Assembly (NCBI GenBank): GCA_029061225.1
Contig: JAIDSM010000266.1
Location: forward strand, 1-43,442
DNA: 43,442 nucleotides
Source of the DNA: Muribaculaceae bacterium
Lineage (GTDB): Bacteria; Bacteroidota; Bacteroidia; Bacteroidales; Muribaculaceae
Direction: 5' to 3'
Shown here: positions 23,159 to 32,505 of the stretch, one piece after another
How the letters are laid out: each line of letters starts with the position of its first letter
Position numbering within the stretch: position 1 is the stretch's first letter
Made by a program: the position numbers and the translations under genes
Notes under the pieces: model-generated
The model's database searches: none
Seen by the model: only the letters and a program-made list of their open reading frames with translations
What the model was told of the DNA's origin: nothing

Positions 23159-24315
23159 AGAAGATACTGGTGGCGATGGATTCGATGAAGGGCTGTCTTG
23201 ACTCCTATCGAGCTTCCCAATGGGTTGCGATAGGAATGCAGGAGGCCTTTCCTGAATCTGAAGTGGTTTTCACTCCGGTCTCGGACGGAGGGGAAGGGAT
23301 GGAGCAGATGGTAGCCTGTGGAAGACAGGACATTGAGATATGCGACTGCAAAGTAAATTCTCCTCTTGGCGTGGAGATCAATGCCGAATGGCTGATGATA
23401 AAAGATAAGGTAGAGAGGTGTGCCTATATCGAATTCGCATCTGCCGGAGGATTGACTCTTGTAGATGAAGAGAATCGTAATCCACTTGATACTACCAGTT
23501 ACGGTGTCGGCCAGATGATAAGGGATGCCATCAAGAAAGGTATATATGACATAAGACTTGGACTTGGCGGGTCAGCTACAGTTGATGCAGGGCTTGGAGC
23601 ACTACAAGCATTAGGTCTTCGCCTGCTTGATAAAAACGGAAGGGATCTTCCACGTCCGTTTAAAGGAAGAATGCTTGCCGATGTAGGGGATATTGAATTG
23701 ACCGACGATTTCAAGAAAAAAATTAATAATCTTGAGCTTACGTTGCTTTGCGACGTAGAGGCTCCTTTTACAGGGGAATGCGGTGCAGCGAACGTGTTCG
23801 GACCGCAGAAAGGTGCCAAAGATGAAGAGGTGAAAATGCTTGAGGAGGGGATGGATAATATAAGGAAGCTGATTATTGAAAAATCAGGTATAGACCTTAA
23901 CCTTATACCTGGAAGTGGAGCAGCCGGAGGTGCCGCCGGTGGTCTGGTGGCATTCGTCGGAGCCAAGATAAAGAAGGGTGCTTCTACACTTCTTGATCTC
24001 ATCGGTTTTGACAACGACATAGAAGGAGTAGACCTTATAATTACCGGCGAAGGGAGTTCCGACCGCCAGACCCTTATGGGAAAGATTCCTTATGAAATAC
24101 TGCAGCGCGGTAAGAAGAAAAACATACCGGTATGGCTTGTGGCCGGACGTGTCAGGGACCGTGAGGCATTGCACGAAGCGGGATTCGAGCGAATATTCTG
24201 CATTAACTCGCCTGATGTAGTGAGTAGGAGCGGCACCCTCGGACAGGGTCCAATGGATCCGTATGTAGCGGCTCGAAGACTGTCTTCGATAATAAAACCG
24301 GATAAATTTACATGA
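23155..24315 (+). CDS. Glycerate kinase (class I, GlxK/GarK type)
   Basis: Phosphorylates D-glycerate with ATP, giving 2- or 3-phosphoglycerate. The 386-residue protein starts at ATG 23155 with KKILVAMDSMKGCLDS, where the family has DSFKG(C/S)L. PVSDGGEGM, the glycine-rich GLGGSATVDAGLGALQALG, GSGAAGGAAGGL and the C-terminal ITGEGSSDRQT(L)MGKIP are characteristic. The upstream in-frame part would lie inside the Nudix gene. It ends 26 bases from the end of the opposing transporter gene, with no evident terminator between them. Confidence 0.93.
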   Translation: MKKILVAMDSMKGCLDSYRASQWVAIGMQEAFPESEVVFTPVSDGGEGMEQMVACGRQDIEICDCKVNSPLGVEINAEWLMIKDKVERCAYIEFASAGGLTLVDEENRNPLDTTSYGVGQMIRDAIKKGIYDIRLGLGGSATVDAGLGALQALGLRLLDKNGRDLPRPFKGRMLADVGDIELTDDFKKKINNLELTLLCDVEAPFTGECGAANVFGPQKGAKDEEVKMLEEGMDNIRKLIIEKSGIDLNLIPGSGAAGGAAGGLVAFVGAKIKKGASTLLDLIGFDNDIEGVDLIITGEGSSDRQTLMGKIPYEILQRGKKKNIPVWLVAGRVRDREALHEAGFERIFCINSPDVVSRSGTLGQGPMDPYVAARRLSSIIKPDKFT

Positions 24316-24341
24316 TTCGGTAGGGACGCACGAAGAAATCT

Positions 24342-26033
24342 CTACTGGATGAGGAAGAGGACGATGAGGGATGAGAAGACGAGAGTAATGTTGGCGACTG
24401 CATAGGTGATGGTGAAGGAAAGGTTCGGGACATCCGAACCAAGAGCGTTCTGTATGGCTCCTATTGAGGCAACGCTGCATCTTGATCCGGCAACGCATCC
24501 CAGAACTTCCGGAGTCGAGAAACGGAAAATCCTATGGGCGATGAAGACATTTGTGACTATACTGAGGAAGGTCAGCAGCAAGCCAATGCCAACAATAGCA
24601 ATACCTGCCTCATGAAGGCCCGCCATAAGGGCACTTCCGGCTGAAAGACCCAAAACCGATATAAACATATTCACTCCAAGATTATTGAGAATCCATAGTG
24701 CAGACGACGGAATATGGCCGAATGAAGGTCGCTTCGAGCGGAGCCACCCAAGCACGAGTCCGGAGAAAAGGGCACCTACGCTAACTCCCAATGCCATTGG
24801 AATGCCATTGATCCTGACAGACAATGCACCGACAATACAGCCTAAGGCTATGCCTAATCCTACAAACACCATATCGGTCACGTTCGTGTCGCGATCCGCA
24901 TAGCCTATATGTTCGGCTGCCGAAGATACGTCGCAAGGCCAGCCGACGAGGGTTATGACGTCTCCGCCGTAAAGCTGGGTATTGTTTTTGACGGGGATCG
25001 TCAGGCCGTTTCGTTTCAGCGATGAGATAGCGATACGGTCCATGTACTCCTGCGAGCGGAGTTGGCCGAGTGTCAACCCGTCTACATCCTTGGATGCAAT
25101 CGTAACCGGAGTACGTTCCGCTCCGAAATTCAGCAGTTCATGATCCGCTACTTCCGGTCCCGGAGGAGAGGGAAGGGCCGCCATTTCCTCGGAGCGTCCT
25201 CCTATCACTATATGGTCTCCGTGAGAAATACGCAAATCAGGCGATGGATCTGTAATGACGCCGTTGATGCGGGCCCGGACAAATACCACCCGAACATTCA
25301 TGGATTTGTAATGTTCTCTGATCTCAGCCGGGGACCTCGGCGTATCGAAAAACGCGTCAGTAACGTCGTATGCGCGATACACAACGGGACGGCGTGCGGG
25401 TATCATCCCGGGGCCAAGCGGAGTGTCGGAACCTTCAAGCTTCTGCTCCATATCGGCTACGTCAGACAAGACTTTCTTCAGTCCCCCTATCATTTTAGGA
25501 GCCATTGAGGAAAGAAACCACGCGGTGAATACGGTGCCGAGCACATATGTGGCGGCATAGCAAGCCGGAATGAGTTTAAGGATATGTTCGCGTGTGGATT
25601 CTTCCATGGGCATTCCCTTCAATGTATCTGTCATCAATCCCAATGACGCCGACGCATTCTGAGAGCCGGCAAAAAGTCCGGCAGCCACACCCTTGCTGTA
25701 TCCGAGAATTTCGGCAGCCAATACCACAACCCCGGAGCTAACAATCGCGGCCACTGCGGCGAAAGCCACAATCTTGATACCGTTTCCCTTGAAGGCCCGA
25801 AAGAACTGCGGCCCTACTCCGTAACCGACGGAAAACAGGAAAAAGAGAAAGAACACTGTCTTTACCATATCAGGTATCACTATGTCGAGCTGGCCTATGA
25901 TGACGCCTACGATAAGCGTTGCGGCGACAGATCCGAGGGAAAAAGAACCAAATCGTACTTTACCGAGCAGGAAACCTAATCCAAGAGTAAGGAAAAGGGG
26001 TATGAGGGGGTGGGATTGGAGGAAATCAATCAT
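24342..26033 (-). CDS. AspT/YidE-type membrane transporter with two RCK_C domains
   Basis: This 563-residue protein belongs to the aspartate:alanine exchanger (AAE) superfamily, which includes YidE and YbjL. It has an N-terminal block of about five or six helices with FAGSQNASASLGLMTDTL. Two soluble RCK_C/TrkA_C-like domains follow (about residues 210-375), recognised by VRARINGVITDPSPDLRISHGDHIVIGG and MDRIAISSLKRNG...GGDVITLVG. A C-terminal helix block carries CVAGSRCSVASIGAIQNALGSD. The duplicated, reentrant GS...AS motifs are the family core. Substrate is unknown; a dicarboxylate or amino acid is possible. It lies 41 bases after the amino-acid permease gene and follows it in transcription. 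Confidence 0.85.
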   Translation of the reverse strand: MIDFLQSHPLIPLFLTLGLGFLLGKVRFGSFSLGSVAATLIVGVIIGQLDIVIPDMVKTVFFLFFLFSVGYGVGPQFFRAFKGNGIKIVAFAAVAAIVSSGVVVLAAEILGYSKGVAAGLFAGSQNASASLGLMTDTLKGMPMEESTREHILKLIPACYAATYVLGTVFTAWFLSSMAPKMIGGLKKVLSDVADMEQKLEGSDTPLGPGMIPARRPVVYRAYDVTDAFFDTPRSPAEIREHYKSMNVRVVFVRARINGVITDPSPDLRISHGDHIVIGGRSEEMAALPSPPGPEVADHELLNFGAERTPVTIASKDVDGLTLGQLRSQEYMDRIAISSLKRNGLTIPVKNNTQLYGGDVITLVGWPCDVSSAAEHIGYADRDTNVTDMVFVGLGIALGCIVGALSVRINGIPMALGVSVGALFSGLVLGWLRSKRPSFGHIPSSALWILNNLGVNMFISVLGLSAGSALMAGLHEAGIAIVGIGLLLTFLSIVTNVFIAHRIFRFSTPEVLGCVAGSRCSVASIGAIQNALGSDVPNLSFTITYAVANITLVFSSLIVLFLIQ

Positions 26034-26068
26034 GGTTAAGGGTTAAGAGTTAAGGGTTAAGGGTTAAA
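26034..26068 (-). repeat. Five-unit heptad array between the permease stop and the AspT-type ATG
   Basis: On the plus strand: GGTTAAG, GGTTAAG, AGTTAAG, GGTTAAG, GGTTAAA, directly abutting the start codon at 26033. The whole gap is 41 bases, so the array makes up nearly all of it. Confidence 0.95.
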
Positions 26069-26074
26069 GGGGAG

Positions 26075-27463
26075 TCAGAGGAAGGAGGAGATGAGGATGA
26101 AGGCGGAAATGAGTGATGCGATGCATAATATGATGAAACACCATCTTTCCGTTTTCGTGAAGAGTGGCGTTCCAGGCATCTGTCGTTCTCTGTGAATCTG
26201 AATGTAGAAGCCTATGCCGAGCAGATAGAAGATGGAAGTGAGGAACATGTTGAGCAGACCTCCGGAATAGGCCATCCATATGCAGAACGCAGTTGTCACT
26301 ATCCCTATAGTCATGATCTTCCAGTTGTCCGCTTTCTTTATAAGGAACAGACCAGTGAAGAAATATCCGGGAATGATCATCAATCCGGTGATATGGAGTG
26401 CTGCGAGATAGACATCATCCGCCATGGCTACCATCACGAGAAAAAGGTTCATCACAACGCTTGAGGCAAAAAGCCCGAAAGTTGGCATGTTATGCCGGTT
26501 GACTTTGCTGAAAGCCTTCGGAAGTATACCGACAAGGGATGCCTCGTATGGTACCTGCGCTACGACAAGTGTCCAGGCTACCCATCCTCCGAGCAACGAA
26601 ACAATGACAGCCGATATTACGAACCAATAGGCCCAGGCCCCGCAAGTCTCCCTTAATATATAAGCTATCGAGGGGTCCGGAAGGTCCGCGAGCTGTGCAC
26701 GTCCCAGCAGACCGAAGCTCAGCAGCGATACAGCCATATAGAGCGAGAGGGAGATCAGGAAGCCGGCAATACCTGCTTTGCCAACGTCCGAGCTTTTCTT
26801 AGCCCTCGCCGACATCATCACGGCTCCTTCCACACCGAAGAAACAGAACAGCGTCACCATCATCGTTTCCTTCACCTGCTGCCATGTGGCTCCGACTCCG
26901 GCTATCGCTCCCCACACATCGGCCTCATACAGGCGCGCCTTAAAGAATATTATAAGAATAGTGATTATGAAGATTAGCATAAGCACTTTCACGGCCGCAA
27001 GAAGGTTGTTGACGAATTTTGCTGTCCGGATGCCACGCGAGACAATGAAAAACATAATCCATATAAGCACCGAGCCGAAGGCGATCGTTTCCCATCCATG
27101 ATTAAGCAATCCGGGGAAGAAGGCACCAAAGGAATCGTTGAGCATAACTGCATATGCTACATTTGAAAAAGCAGTGCAGAGCCAGTAGCCCCACGCGATG
27201 TTGAACCCCGCGAATCTTCCGAACCCCGCGAGGGCATACTGGTATATTCCTGCATTATACTGTGGGTAGTGGTCGCTAAGCCATTTGAATGCAATCACGA
27301 GCGGCAGGATTCCCATGGACGTGACGATCCACGACATCCATACCGCGCCGGGATTGGCGACATGCGCCATATTCTGCGGCAGGTTGTAGATGCCGGTACC
27401 CACCATGAGTCCGAACACAAGGGCCGTCAGGCCCCAGAATCCGAGTTTTCCGCTTGAGAGCAT
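26075..27463 (-). CDS. APC-superfamily amino-acid antiporter or permease
   Basis: This 462-residue inner-membrane protein has about twelve hydrophobic helices. It opens with FWGLTALVFGLMVGTGIYNLPQNMA, containing the GTGIY turn that binds the amino-acid backbone in APC transporters. Next is the helix segment NAGIYQYALAGFGRFAGFNIAWGYWL. FFGVEGAVMMSARAKKSSDVGKAG and LGGWVAWTLVVAQVPYEA are like those of arginine/ornithine or arginine/agmatine exchangers. The specificity is a guess. It begins a two-gene operon with the AspT-type transporter. I found no clear promoter in the 113 bases shared with DUF486. Confidence 0.82.
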   Translation of the reverse strand: MLSSGKLGFWGLTALVFGLMVGTGIYNLPQNMAHVANPGAVWMSWIVTSMGILPLVIAFKWLSDHYPQYNAGIYQYALAGFGRFAGFNIAWGYWLCTAFSNVAYAVMLNDSFGAFFPGLLNHGWETIAFGSVLIWIMFFIVSRGIRTAKFVNNLLAAVKVLMLIFIITILIIFFKARLYEADVWGAIAGVGATWQQVKETMMVTLFCFFGVEGAVMMSARAKKSSDVGKAGIAGFLISLSLYMAVSLLSFGLLGRAQLADLPDPSIAYILRETCGAWAYWFVISAVIVSLLGGWVAWTLVVAQVPYEASLVGILPKAFSKVNRHNMPTFGLFASSVVMNLFLVMVAMADDVYLAALHITGLMIIPGYFFTGLFLIKKADNWKIMTIGIVTTAFCIWMAYSGGLLNMFLTSIFYLLGIGFYIQIHRERQMPGTPLFTKTERWCFIILCIASLISAFILISSFL

Positions 27464-27546
27464 AGTTTACAGTCGATTCGTTTAGCTTTTATTAAAAATA
27501 CAACAATATAACAAATAAACCTTAATGATTATTCAGGAATTTTGAG

Positions 27547-27554
27547 TAATTTTG
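27547..27554 (+). promoter_or_regulatory. -7 box of the DUF486 promoter
   Basis: TAATTTTG (27547-27554), with the ATG at 27577, 22 bases on. There is no TTG 20 bases upstream, so the promoter is weaker than most here. Confidence 0.6.
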
Positions 27555-27576
27555 CGCCTGAAAAACTAAAAGCATT

Positions 27577-27960
27577 ATGAAGACGACATTATTGACAGTT
27601 ATACTTCTTATAATTTCGAATGTTTTCATGACGATGGCTTGGTATGGCCATCTGAAGATGCAGTCACTTGGATGGACAAAGAGCTGGCCGCTTTTCGCGG
27701 TAATACTATTTTCCTGGGGCATCGCGCTCCTTGAATACTGCTTCATGATACCTGCCAACAGGATGGGGTATGTAGAGAATGGAGGTCCTTTCTCCATGAT
27801 GCAGCTGAAGGTGGTGCAGGAAGTGATCACCTTGACAGTCTTCACAATCATCTCGGTCTTCTTCCTCTCCGGAGAGAAACTCCACTGGAATCATGTCGCG
27901 GCCTTTCTCTGCCTCGTCGCTGCCGTCTTCTTCGTCTTCATGCCGACTGGCAGCAAATGA
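27577..27960 (+). CDS. DUF486 small membrane protein
   Basis: This 127-residue protein has four hydrophobic helices (about residues 4-22, 37-54, 76-96 and 103-121) and matches the DUF486 family. The family resembles small multidrug-resistance and DMT transporters. Features are ISNVFMTMAWYGHL, the charged FSWGIALLEYCFMIPANRMGY near 45-66, and the SGEKLHWNHVAAFLCLVAAVFFVF end. Function of the family is unproved. It is transcribed away from the permease operon. A hairpin-plus-heptad element starts right after its stop. Confidence 0.85.
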   Translation: MKTTLLTVILLIISNVFMTMAWYGHLKMQSLGWTKSWPLFAVILFSWGIALLEYCFMIPANRMGYVENGGPFSMMQLKVVQEVITLTVFTIISVFFLSGEKLHWNHVAAFLCLVAAVFFVFMPTGSK

Positions 27961-28001
27961 ATTCAACTTTTTGGGGCGAAAGTTAAGGGTTAAGGGTTAA
28001 G
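27961..28001 (+). repeat. Hairpin-plus-heptad element after DUF486
   Basis: ATTCAACTTT, 6 variable bases, CGAAAGTT form a 6-bp hairpin (AACTTT/AAAGTT). Three heptads follow from 27981: AGTTAAG, GGTTAAG, GGTTAAG. A related copy is at 43302-43337. Confidence 0.85.
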
Positions 28002-28003
28002 GA

Positions 28004-28035
28004 AAAGAAGGGCGCCCGGTGGAGAGCGTCCTTCT
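28004..28035 (-). terminator. Terminator of the RND efflux operon
   Basis: On the minus strand, a 10-bp stem with one mismatch (AGAAGGACGC / GCGCCCTTCT) is followed by TTTTCC. It lies 28 bases after the RND pump stop. Confidence 0.75.
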
Positions 28036-28063
28036 TCTATTCAGAAACATTATATTGGTTTTA

Positions 28064-31000
28064 TCAGACGAGATCGGATGTATTGTCTTTGTCGGCCGGA
28101 TTTGCAGCAGGTGCCGGGTCCTTGAACAGGCCGGAGAGGTATTTCTCGTTGATACGCTGCATGAACTCCCAGAAGTTGGGGACGAAGAGCGTGCCGATGA
28201 AGGCGTTCATCGCCATACCGAAGACTACGGCTGTGCCGAGCTCTATACGGCTATTGGCACCAGCGCCCGTGGCAAACATCATAGGCATTACGCCGAACAC
28301 GAATGCCAGGGCCGTCATCATGATCGGACGGAAGCGGATGACACCTGCATCGTGGGCCGACTGCTTGATGCTCTTGCCGCTCTTGCGGAAGTCCATAGCA
28401 TACTCGACGATAAGTATCGCATTCTTGGCCGACATACCTATCAGCAATATCAATCCGATCTGTGTATAGACGCTTATGGACTGACTCATGCAGATACATC
28501 CGAGAATCGTGCCGAGAATAGCAATAGGCGTCGCCAGGATTACGGCTATAGGATCTGTCCAACTCTCATACTGCGCTGCAAGAACGAGAATCGTCATTAT
28601 AATCGCGAAGATGAATACGAACGTGATAGTCGTACCGGACTGTGTCTCCTGGTAGGCCATGCCTGTCCATGCATATGAATAGTTTTTGCCGAGCGTAGAC
28701 TTTACGAGCTGTTCCATAGCCTCGATTCCTTCGGATGATGAAACGCCGGCAGCCGGAGTGACAGTCACCGATGCAGACTGATACATATTATATCGATTTA
28801 CCGTCGCTTCTCCCATCACAGGTTCTATAGTGGTGAAAGCCGAGAACGGTACCATCTCGCCCTGACTATTTCTCACAGACAGTCTCAATACATCATTGAT
28901 ATTGTCGCGAGCATTCTGATTACCCTGCATACGCACCTGGAACACGCGGTTGAACTCAACGAAGTCGTTTACGTAATTACCGCCCATATAGCCGCTTAGG
29001 GCTGTGAAGATGTCAGACATCTCAAGACCCTGAGTGTTGGCCTTGTCTCGGTCTATATTCAGCTGATATTGAGGCACGACTCCCTGATACATGGTGGTGA
29101 GCGACTTGAATCTCGGATCCTTGTCTACCGCAGTGCGCAGTGCTTCAATAGCCTTCAGTGTCTCTGTGGGGCCCAGTGAATTTATGTCGAGAAGGTTCAT
29201 CTCAAGTCCTGAAGAGAGGCCGAGACCCGGGATAGCCGGAGGATTGATGGAGAAGATTGATGCGCCTTGGAATTTTCCGGAAGCTGCAATCTCATCCACC
29301 TTAGCTATTACATTATCGACTGAGCCTTTCCGTCCACGTTCCTTCCATGGTTTCAGCATTACGATAAGAGAACCTCCGTTGGAGGCCGCTCCTCCACCCA
29401 TCATAGAGAATCCGGAGATAGTCATAACATCCTTTACTTCCGGAAGTTTCATGATTTCCGCAGCAAGTTCATCGGTAATCTTCTCGGTTCTTTCAAGTGA
29501 TGCCCCGGTCGGAAGCTGAACAGACGTCATGAAATGCCCCATATCTTCAGAAGGGATATAGCTGGTAGGCCACTTAACAAATCCATAGAAAGCTACGCCG
29601 GCCAATACGAGGAAAACGAGCAGGGAAGCCGTGGCATGGTTGAGCATCCCGCCGATGGCTTTGTTGTACAAGTTCTCGACCTTCGTCCAGCCAGCGTTAA
29701 ACCATCTGTAGATGAAGAACTTCGACGGCTTTCTCGGTGTCAGGAAGAGAGCGCAGAGCGCAGGCGTAAGGGTCAAGGCGTTGAAGCCGGAGAAAGCAGT
29801 GGAGACCGCGATAGTAAGCGCGAACTGCTTGTAAAGCTGTCCGGTGATACCTGAGACGAATGCCGTAGGAATAAAAACAGAGAGCAAAACGAGAACCTCA
29901 CCGACTACGGGCCCTGTAAGCTCCTGCATAGCCTTTGTCGCTGCCTGATGGCGTGTCATCTCTCCTGTATCTACGAGTCGCGAACAGTCTTCCACCACCA
30001 CGATTGCGTCGTCGACCACGATGGCTATCGCGAGCACGAGGCCGAATAGGGAGAGGGTGTTAAGTGAGAAACCCATTATCTTCATCACGGCGAAAGTCGC
30101 TATGAGAGAGACCGGAATTGTTATCATCGGTATCACTACGGCTCGCCAGTTCTGGAGGAAAATGAGGATCACTACCATCACAATGAGGGAAGTGAGCAAG
30201 AATGTGACGAAAAGATCGTCAACGGATTCCTTGACATAGTCAGTAGCGTTCATGATTACCGACAGATGAACCCCCTCAGGAAGATATTCCGACAGACGGT
30301 CGACTTCGGCAAGGCATCCTTTCGCTACATCGAGCGCGTTTGCTCCCGGGAGCTGGTTGATGCCGATTGCACAAGCCTGCTTTCCGTTGATGGTGGAGGT
30401 GTTGGCATAGCTTTCAGATCCGAGATCGATCTTAGCCACGTCCTTAAGACGGAGCATTGAGGTGCCATCTGTCTTGATGACAATATTTCCGAATTCCTCC
30501 GGAGTTGAAAGTCTTCCCTTGCTTACGAGAGTATACTCGAAAGCCGAGTTATCGTTGAGGGGAGGCTGGCCTACAGAACCGGCGCTTACCTCCATATTCT
30601 GCGACTGAATGGCAGCCGAAATGTCTGCCGGAGTCAGGTTCCTGATTCTCAGTGCCTCAGGATCAAGCCATATGCGCATACTGTATTCACCTCCTCCGAA
30701 AGCCTGCACACCTCCAACGCCGTCGACGCGGCTGAGTGGATTGGTAAGGTTGAGCTGAGCATAGTTGGTGAGATAAAGGGCGTCGTATCTTTCAGGATCA
30801 TCTGCTGTCAAAGCAAGGAACATAATCTGATCGCTTGCCTCCTTGTTGACGCTCACGCCTTGCTGCGCCACTTCAGAGGGAAGAGTGGAGCTGATAAGAG
30901 AGATACGGTTCTGCACCTCGACGGCAGCCTGGTCGAGATCCGTTCCGTTTTCAAAAGTGATGGTAAGGCTGTAGCTGCCGTCAGAACCGGAGTTGCTGCT

Positions 31001-31237
31001 CATGTAGAGCATTCCTTCCACTCCGTTGACCTGCTGCTCGATCGGCACACCGACCGTCTGAGCAACTGTAGAAGCTGATGCCCCAGGATAAGCGGCGCTG
31101 ACCATTACTGTAGGAGGAGTGATGTCGGGGTACTGCGCCACCGGAAGAGTGAAATAACACATGCCTCCGGCGAGCACCATCAATATCGCGATGACAGTGG
31201 CGAAAATGGGCCTGTCTATGAAGAATTTCGAGAACAT
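28064..31237 (-). CDS. RND efflux pump permease (HAE1, AcrB type)
   Basis: This 1057-residue inner-membrane, proton-driven exporter matches the AcrB length. It starts MFSKFFIDRPIFATVIAIL, the usual HAE1 opening. The proton-relay Asp pair is in the helix AIAIVVDDAIVVVED, and the companion Lys is in GMSAKNAILIVEYA. Two large periplasmic loops follow the first and seventh helices, and the halves are repeated. It probably pumps drugs, bile salts or other amphiphiles, taking part in a tripartite complex with the adaptor and the outer-membrane channel encoded just upstream. It is the last gene of that operon, 81 bases after the adaptor stop. No local regulator is present. Confidence 0.96.
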   Translation of the reverse strand: MFSKFFIDRPIFATVIAILMVLAGGMCYFTLPVAQYPDITPPTVMVSAAYPGASASTVAQTVGVPIEQQVNGVEGMLYMSSNSGSDGSYSLTITFENGTDLDQAAVEVQNRISLISSTLPSEVAQQGVSVNKEASDQIMFLALTADDPERYDALYLTNYAQLNLTNPLSRVDGVGGVQAFGGGEYSMRIWLDPEALRIRNLTPADISAAIQSQNMEVSAGSVGQPPLNDNSAFEYTLVSKGRLSTPEEFGNIVIKTDGTSMLRLKDVAKIDLGSESYANTSTINGKQACAIGINQLPGANALDVAKGCLAEVDRLSEYLPEGVHLSVIMNATDYVKESVDDLFVTFLLTSLIVMVVILIFLQNWRAVVIPMITIPVSLIATFAVMKIMGFSLNTLSLFGLVLAIAIVVDDAIVVVEDCSRLVDTGEMTRHQAATKAMQELTGPVVGEVLVLLSVFIPTAFVSGITGQLYKQFALTIAVSTAFSGFNALTLTPALCALFLTPRKPSKFFIYRWFNAGWTKVENLYNKAIGGMLNHATASLLVFLVLAGVAFYGFVKWPTSYIPSEDMGHFMTSVQLPTGASLERTEKITDELAAEIMKLPEVKDVMTISGFSMMGGGAASNGGSLIVMLKPWKERGRKGSVDNVIAKVDEIAASGKFQGASIFSINPPAIPGLGLSSGLEMNLLDINSLGPTETLKAIEALRTAVDKDPRFKSLTTMYQGVVPQYQLNIDRDKANTQGLEMSDIFTALSGYMGGNYVNDFVEFNRVFQVRMQGNQNARDNINDVLRLSVRNSQGEMVPFSAFTTIEPVMGEATVNRYNMYQSASVTVTPAAGVSSSEGIEAMEQLVKSTLGKNYSYAWTGMAYQETQSGTTITFVFIFAIIMTILVLAAQYESWTDPIAVILATPIAILGTILGCICMSQSISVYTQIGLILLIGMSAKNAILIVEYAMDFRKSGKSIKQSAHDAGVIRFRPIMMTALAFVFGVMPMMFATGAGANSRIELGTAVVFGMAMNAFIGTLFVPNFWEFMQRINEKYLSGLFKDPAPAANPADKDNTSDLV

Positions 31238-31246
31238 ATCCTAATT

Positions 31247-31295
31247 AATTGAGAATTGAGAATTGAGAATGGCGAATTGGGAATTCTGAAGTCTA
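31247..31295 (-). repeat. Seven-unit heptad array before the RND pump gene
   Basis: On the plus strand: AATTGAG three times, then AATGGCG, AATTGGG, AATTCTG, AAGTCTA. It starts 9 bases from the pump ATG. The three identical units suggest recent expansion. Confidence 0.9.
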
Positions 31296-31318
31296 ACCGT
31301 TGAAATCTATTTCAAATA

Positions 31319-32443
31319 TTATTTTGTAAGTTCGGGTTTGACTGTCATTCCGTTGCGGACCGTCAGGAGGGCTTCCGTCACGTAACGGTCGCCGGGCTTC
31401 AGACCTTCGTTTACTACTCTGAGTGTATCCTGATAGAGTTCGCCAATCTTGATGGGGGTATACACCACCTTGTTTGAGTCATTTACCACATATACGTATT
31501 TCCCAAGCTGGTCGGTTCCGATTGACGCATCCTTGATAAGTATTGCCTTTGGATTTACACCGTAAGGAAGCTCAACGGTAATATACATGCCGTCTTTAAG
31601 TTCGTTGTCTATATTCTTTATCGAACCCTTGAGTTGCAGTGTTCCCGTAGTGGAATTTATCGAAGGAGACTGGTAGCTCAGATCAGCCGTATACGAATGG
31701 GGAAGCGGCTGGTTGAACTTTATAGGCACATTTCTATACAAATCGTGGTCCATACCGCCGTTCTGACCTATCATCTGCTCATACTGTGCATCCTCGATAT
31801 TGAAGGTCGCAGTCATATTGGTATTGTCGTATATCTTGCAGAGTTCTACCGGAGCCCCCTCTCCGCTGATGTATTCTCCAACATTTGGAATGCTTGAAGA
31901 TACGTATCCGGCGATAGGAGCCTTTACAGAGCAGTAAGACAGATTGAGGTTGGCCTGACTAAGCGCGGCCTCGGCGTTTTTTACAGAAGCCGCAGCCTGC
32001 TCCATGGCAGCTTTGGCCTGGATGACCTCTATCTGTGAGACCGCATCGCTTTTAAGAGCCTCGCTGAGAGCCTGGTAGTTGCGGCTCGCATAGTCATACT
32101 GGCTCTTTGCTGTCGCGAGCGAGGCCTGAGCCTGCTGCACTGCATCTCGGTATTTTGTCGATTCGATGGTGAATAGAACCTGTCCCTTGTTGACGTAGCC
32201 TCCGCTTTCATAGTTTTGGGACAGGAGTGTGCCGTTGACGCGGCCTACAACAGTGGCGTTGTCGGAGGCTCCGAGAAGTCCGGGATATGTCTTATGAAGG
32301 ACTATGGAATCAACTACAGGCTCAGCCACATAAATTGAGGGGACATCGTCGCTTGTCGCTTCCTTATCGCTTTTCTTGCATGATGCAGTAGAAAGAAACA
32401 GGCATCCTGCGGACAATATAATATAAAAATTGATGCTTTTCAT
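31319..32443 (-). CDS. RND periplasmic adaptor (membrane fusion protein), lipoprotein
   Basis: This 374-residue AcrA-type adaptor links the pump to the outer-membrane channel. The N-terminus MKSINFYIILSAGCLFLSTASCKKSDK is a lipoprotein signal, with acylation expected at Cys22. A barrel-sandwich (lipoyl-like) half with VVGRVNGTLLSQNYESGGYVNKGQVLFTI precedes a coiled-coil hairpin (about residues 105-165, rich in Ala, Gln and Lys). The second lipoyl half is VKAPIAGYVSSSIPNVGEYI. Beta-barrel and membrane-proximal domains follow. It is the second gene of the operon. Confidence 0.95.
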   Translation of the reverse strand: MKSINFYIILSAGCLFLSTASCKKSDKEATSDDVPSIYVAEPVVDSIVLHKTYPGLLGASDNATVVGRVNGTLLSQNYESGGYVNKGQVLFTIESTKYRDAVQQAQASLATAKSQYDYASRNYQALSEALKSDAVSQIEVIQAKAAMEQAAASVKNAEAALSQANLNLSYCSVKAPIAGYVSSSIPNVGEYISGEGAPVELCKIYDNTNMTATFNIEDAQYEQMIGQNGGMDHDLYRNVPIKFNQPLPHSYTADLSYQSPSINSTTGTLQLKGSIKNIDNELKDGMYITVELPYGVNPKAILIKDASIGTDQLGKYVYVVNDSNKVVYTPIKIGELYQDTLRVVNEGLKPGDRYVTEALLTVRNGMTVKPELTK

Positions 32444-32444
32444 T

Positions 32445-32484
32445 GTTTAGAGGTTTAAAGGTTTAGAAGTTTAGGTATTTGGTA
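32445..32484 (-). repeat. Five-unit 8-bp array before the adaptor gene
   Basis: On the plus strand: GTTTAGAG, GTTTAAAG, GTTTAGAA, GTTTAGGT, ATTTGGTA. It begins one base from the adaptor ATG. The period is 8 rather than 7. Confidence 0.9.
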
Positions 32485-32505
32485 AGTCTTGATGTTCCCT
32501 TGGTT

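Noticed and set aside
28019..28678. Long frame opposite the RND pump
   Set aside because: It is antisense to the conserved C-terminal helices of the pump, with no promoter or family signal.
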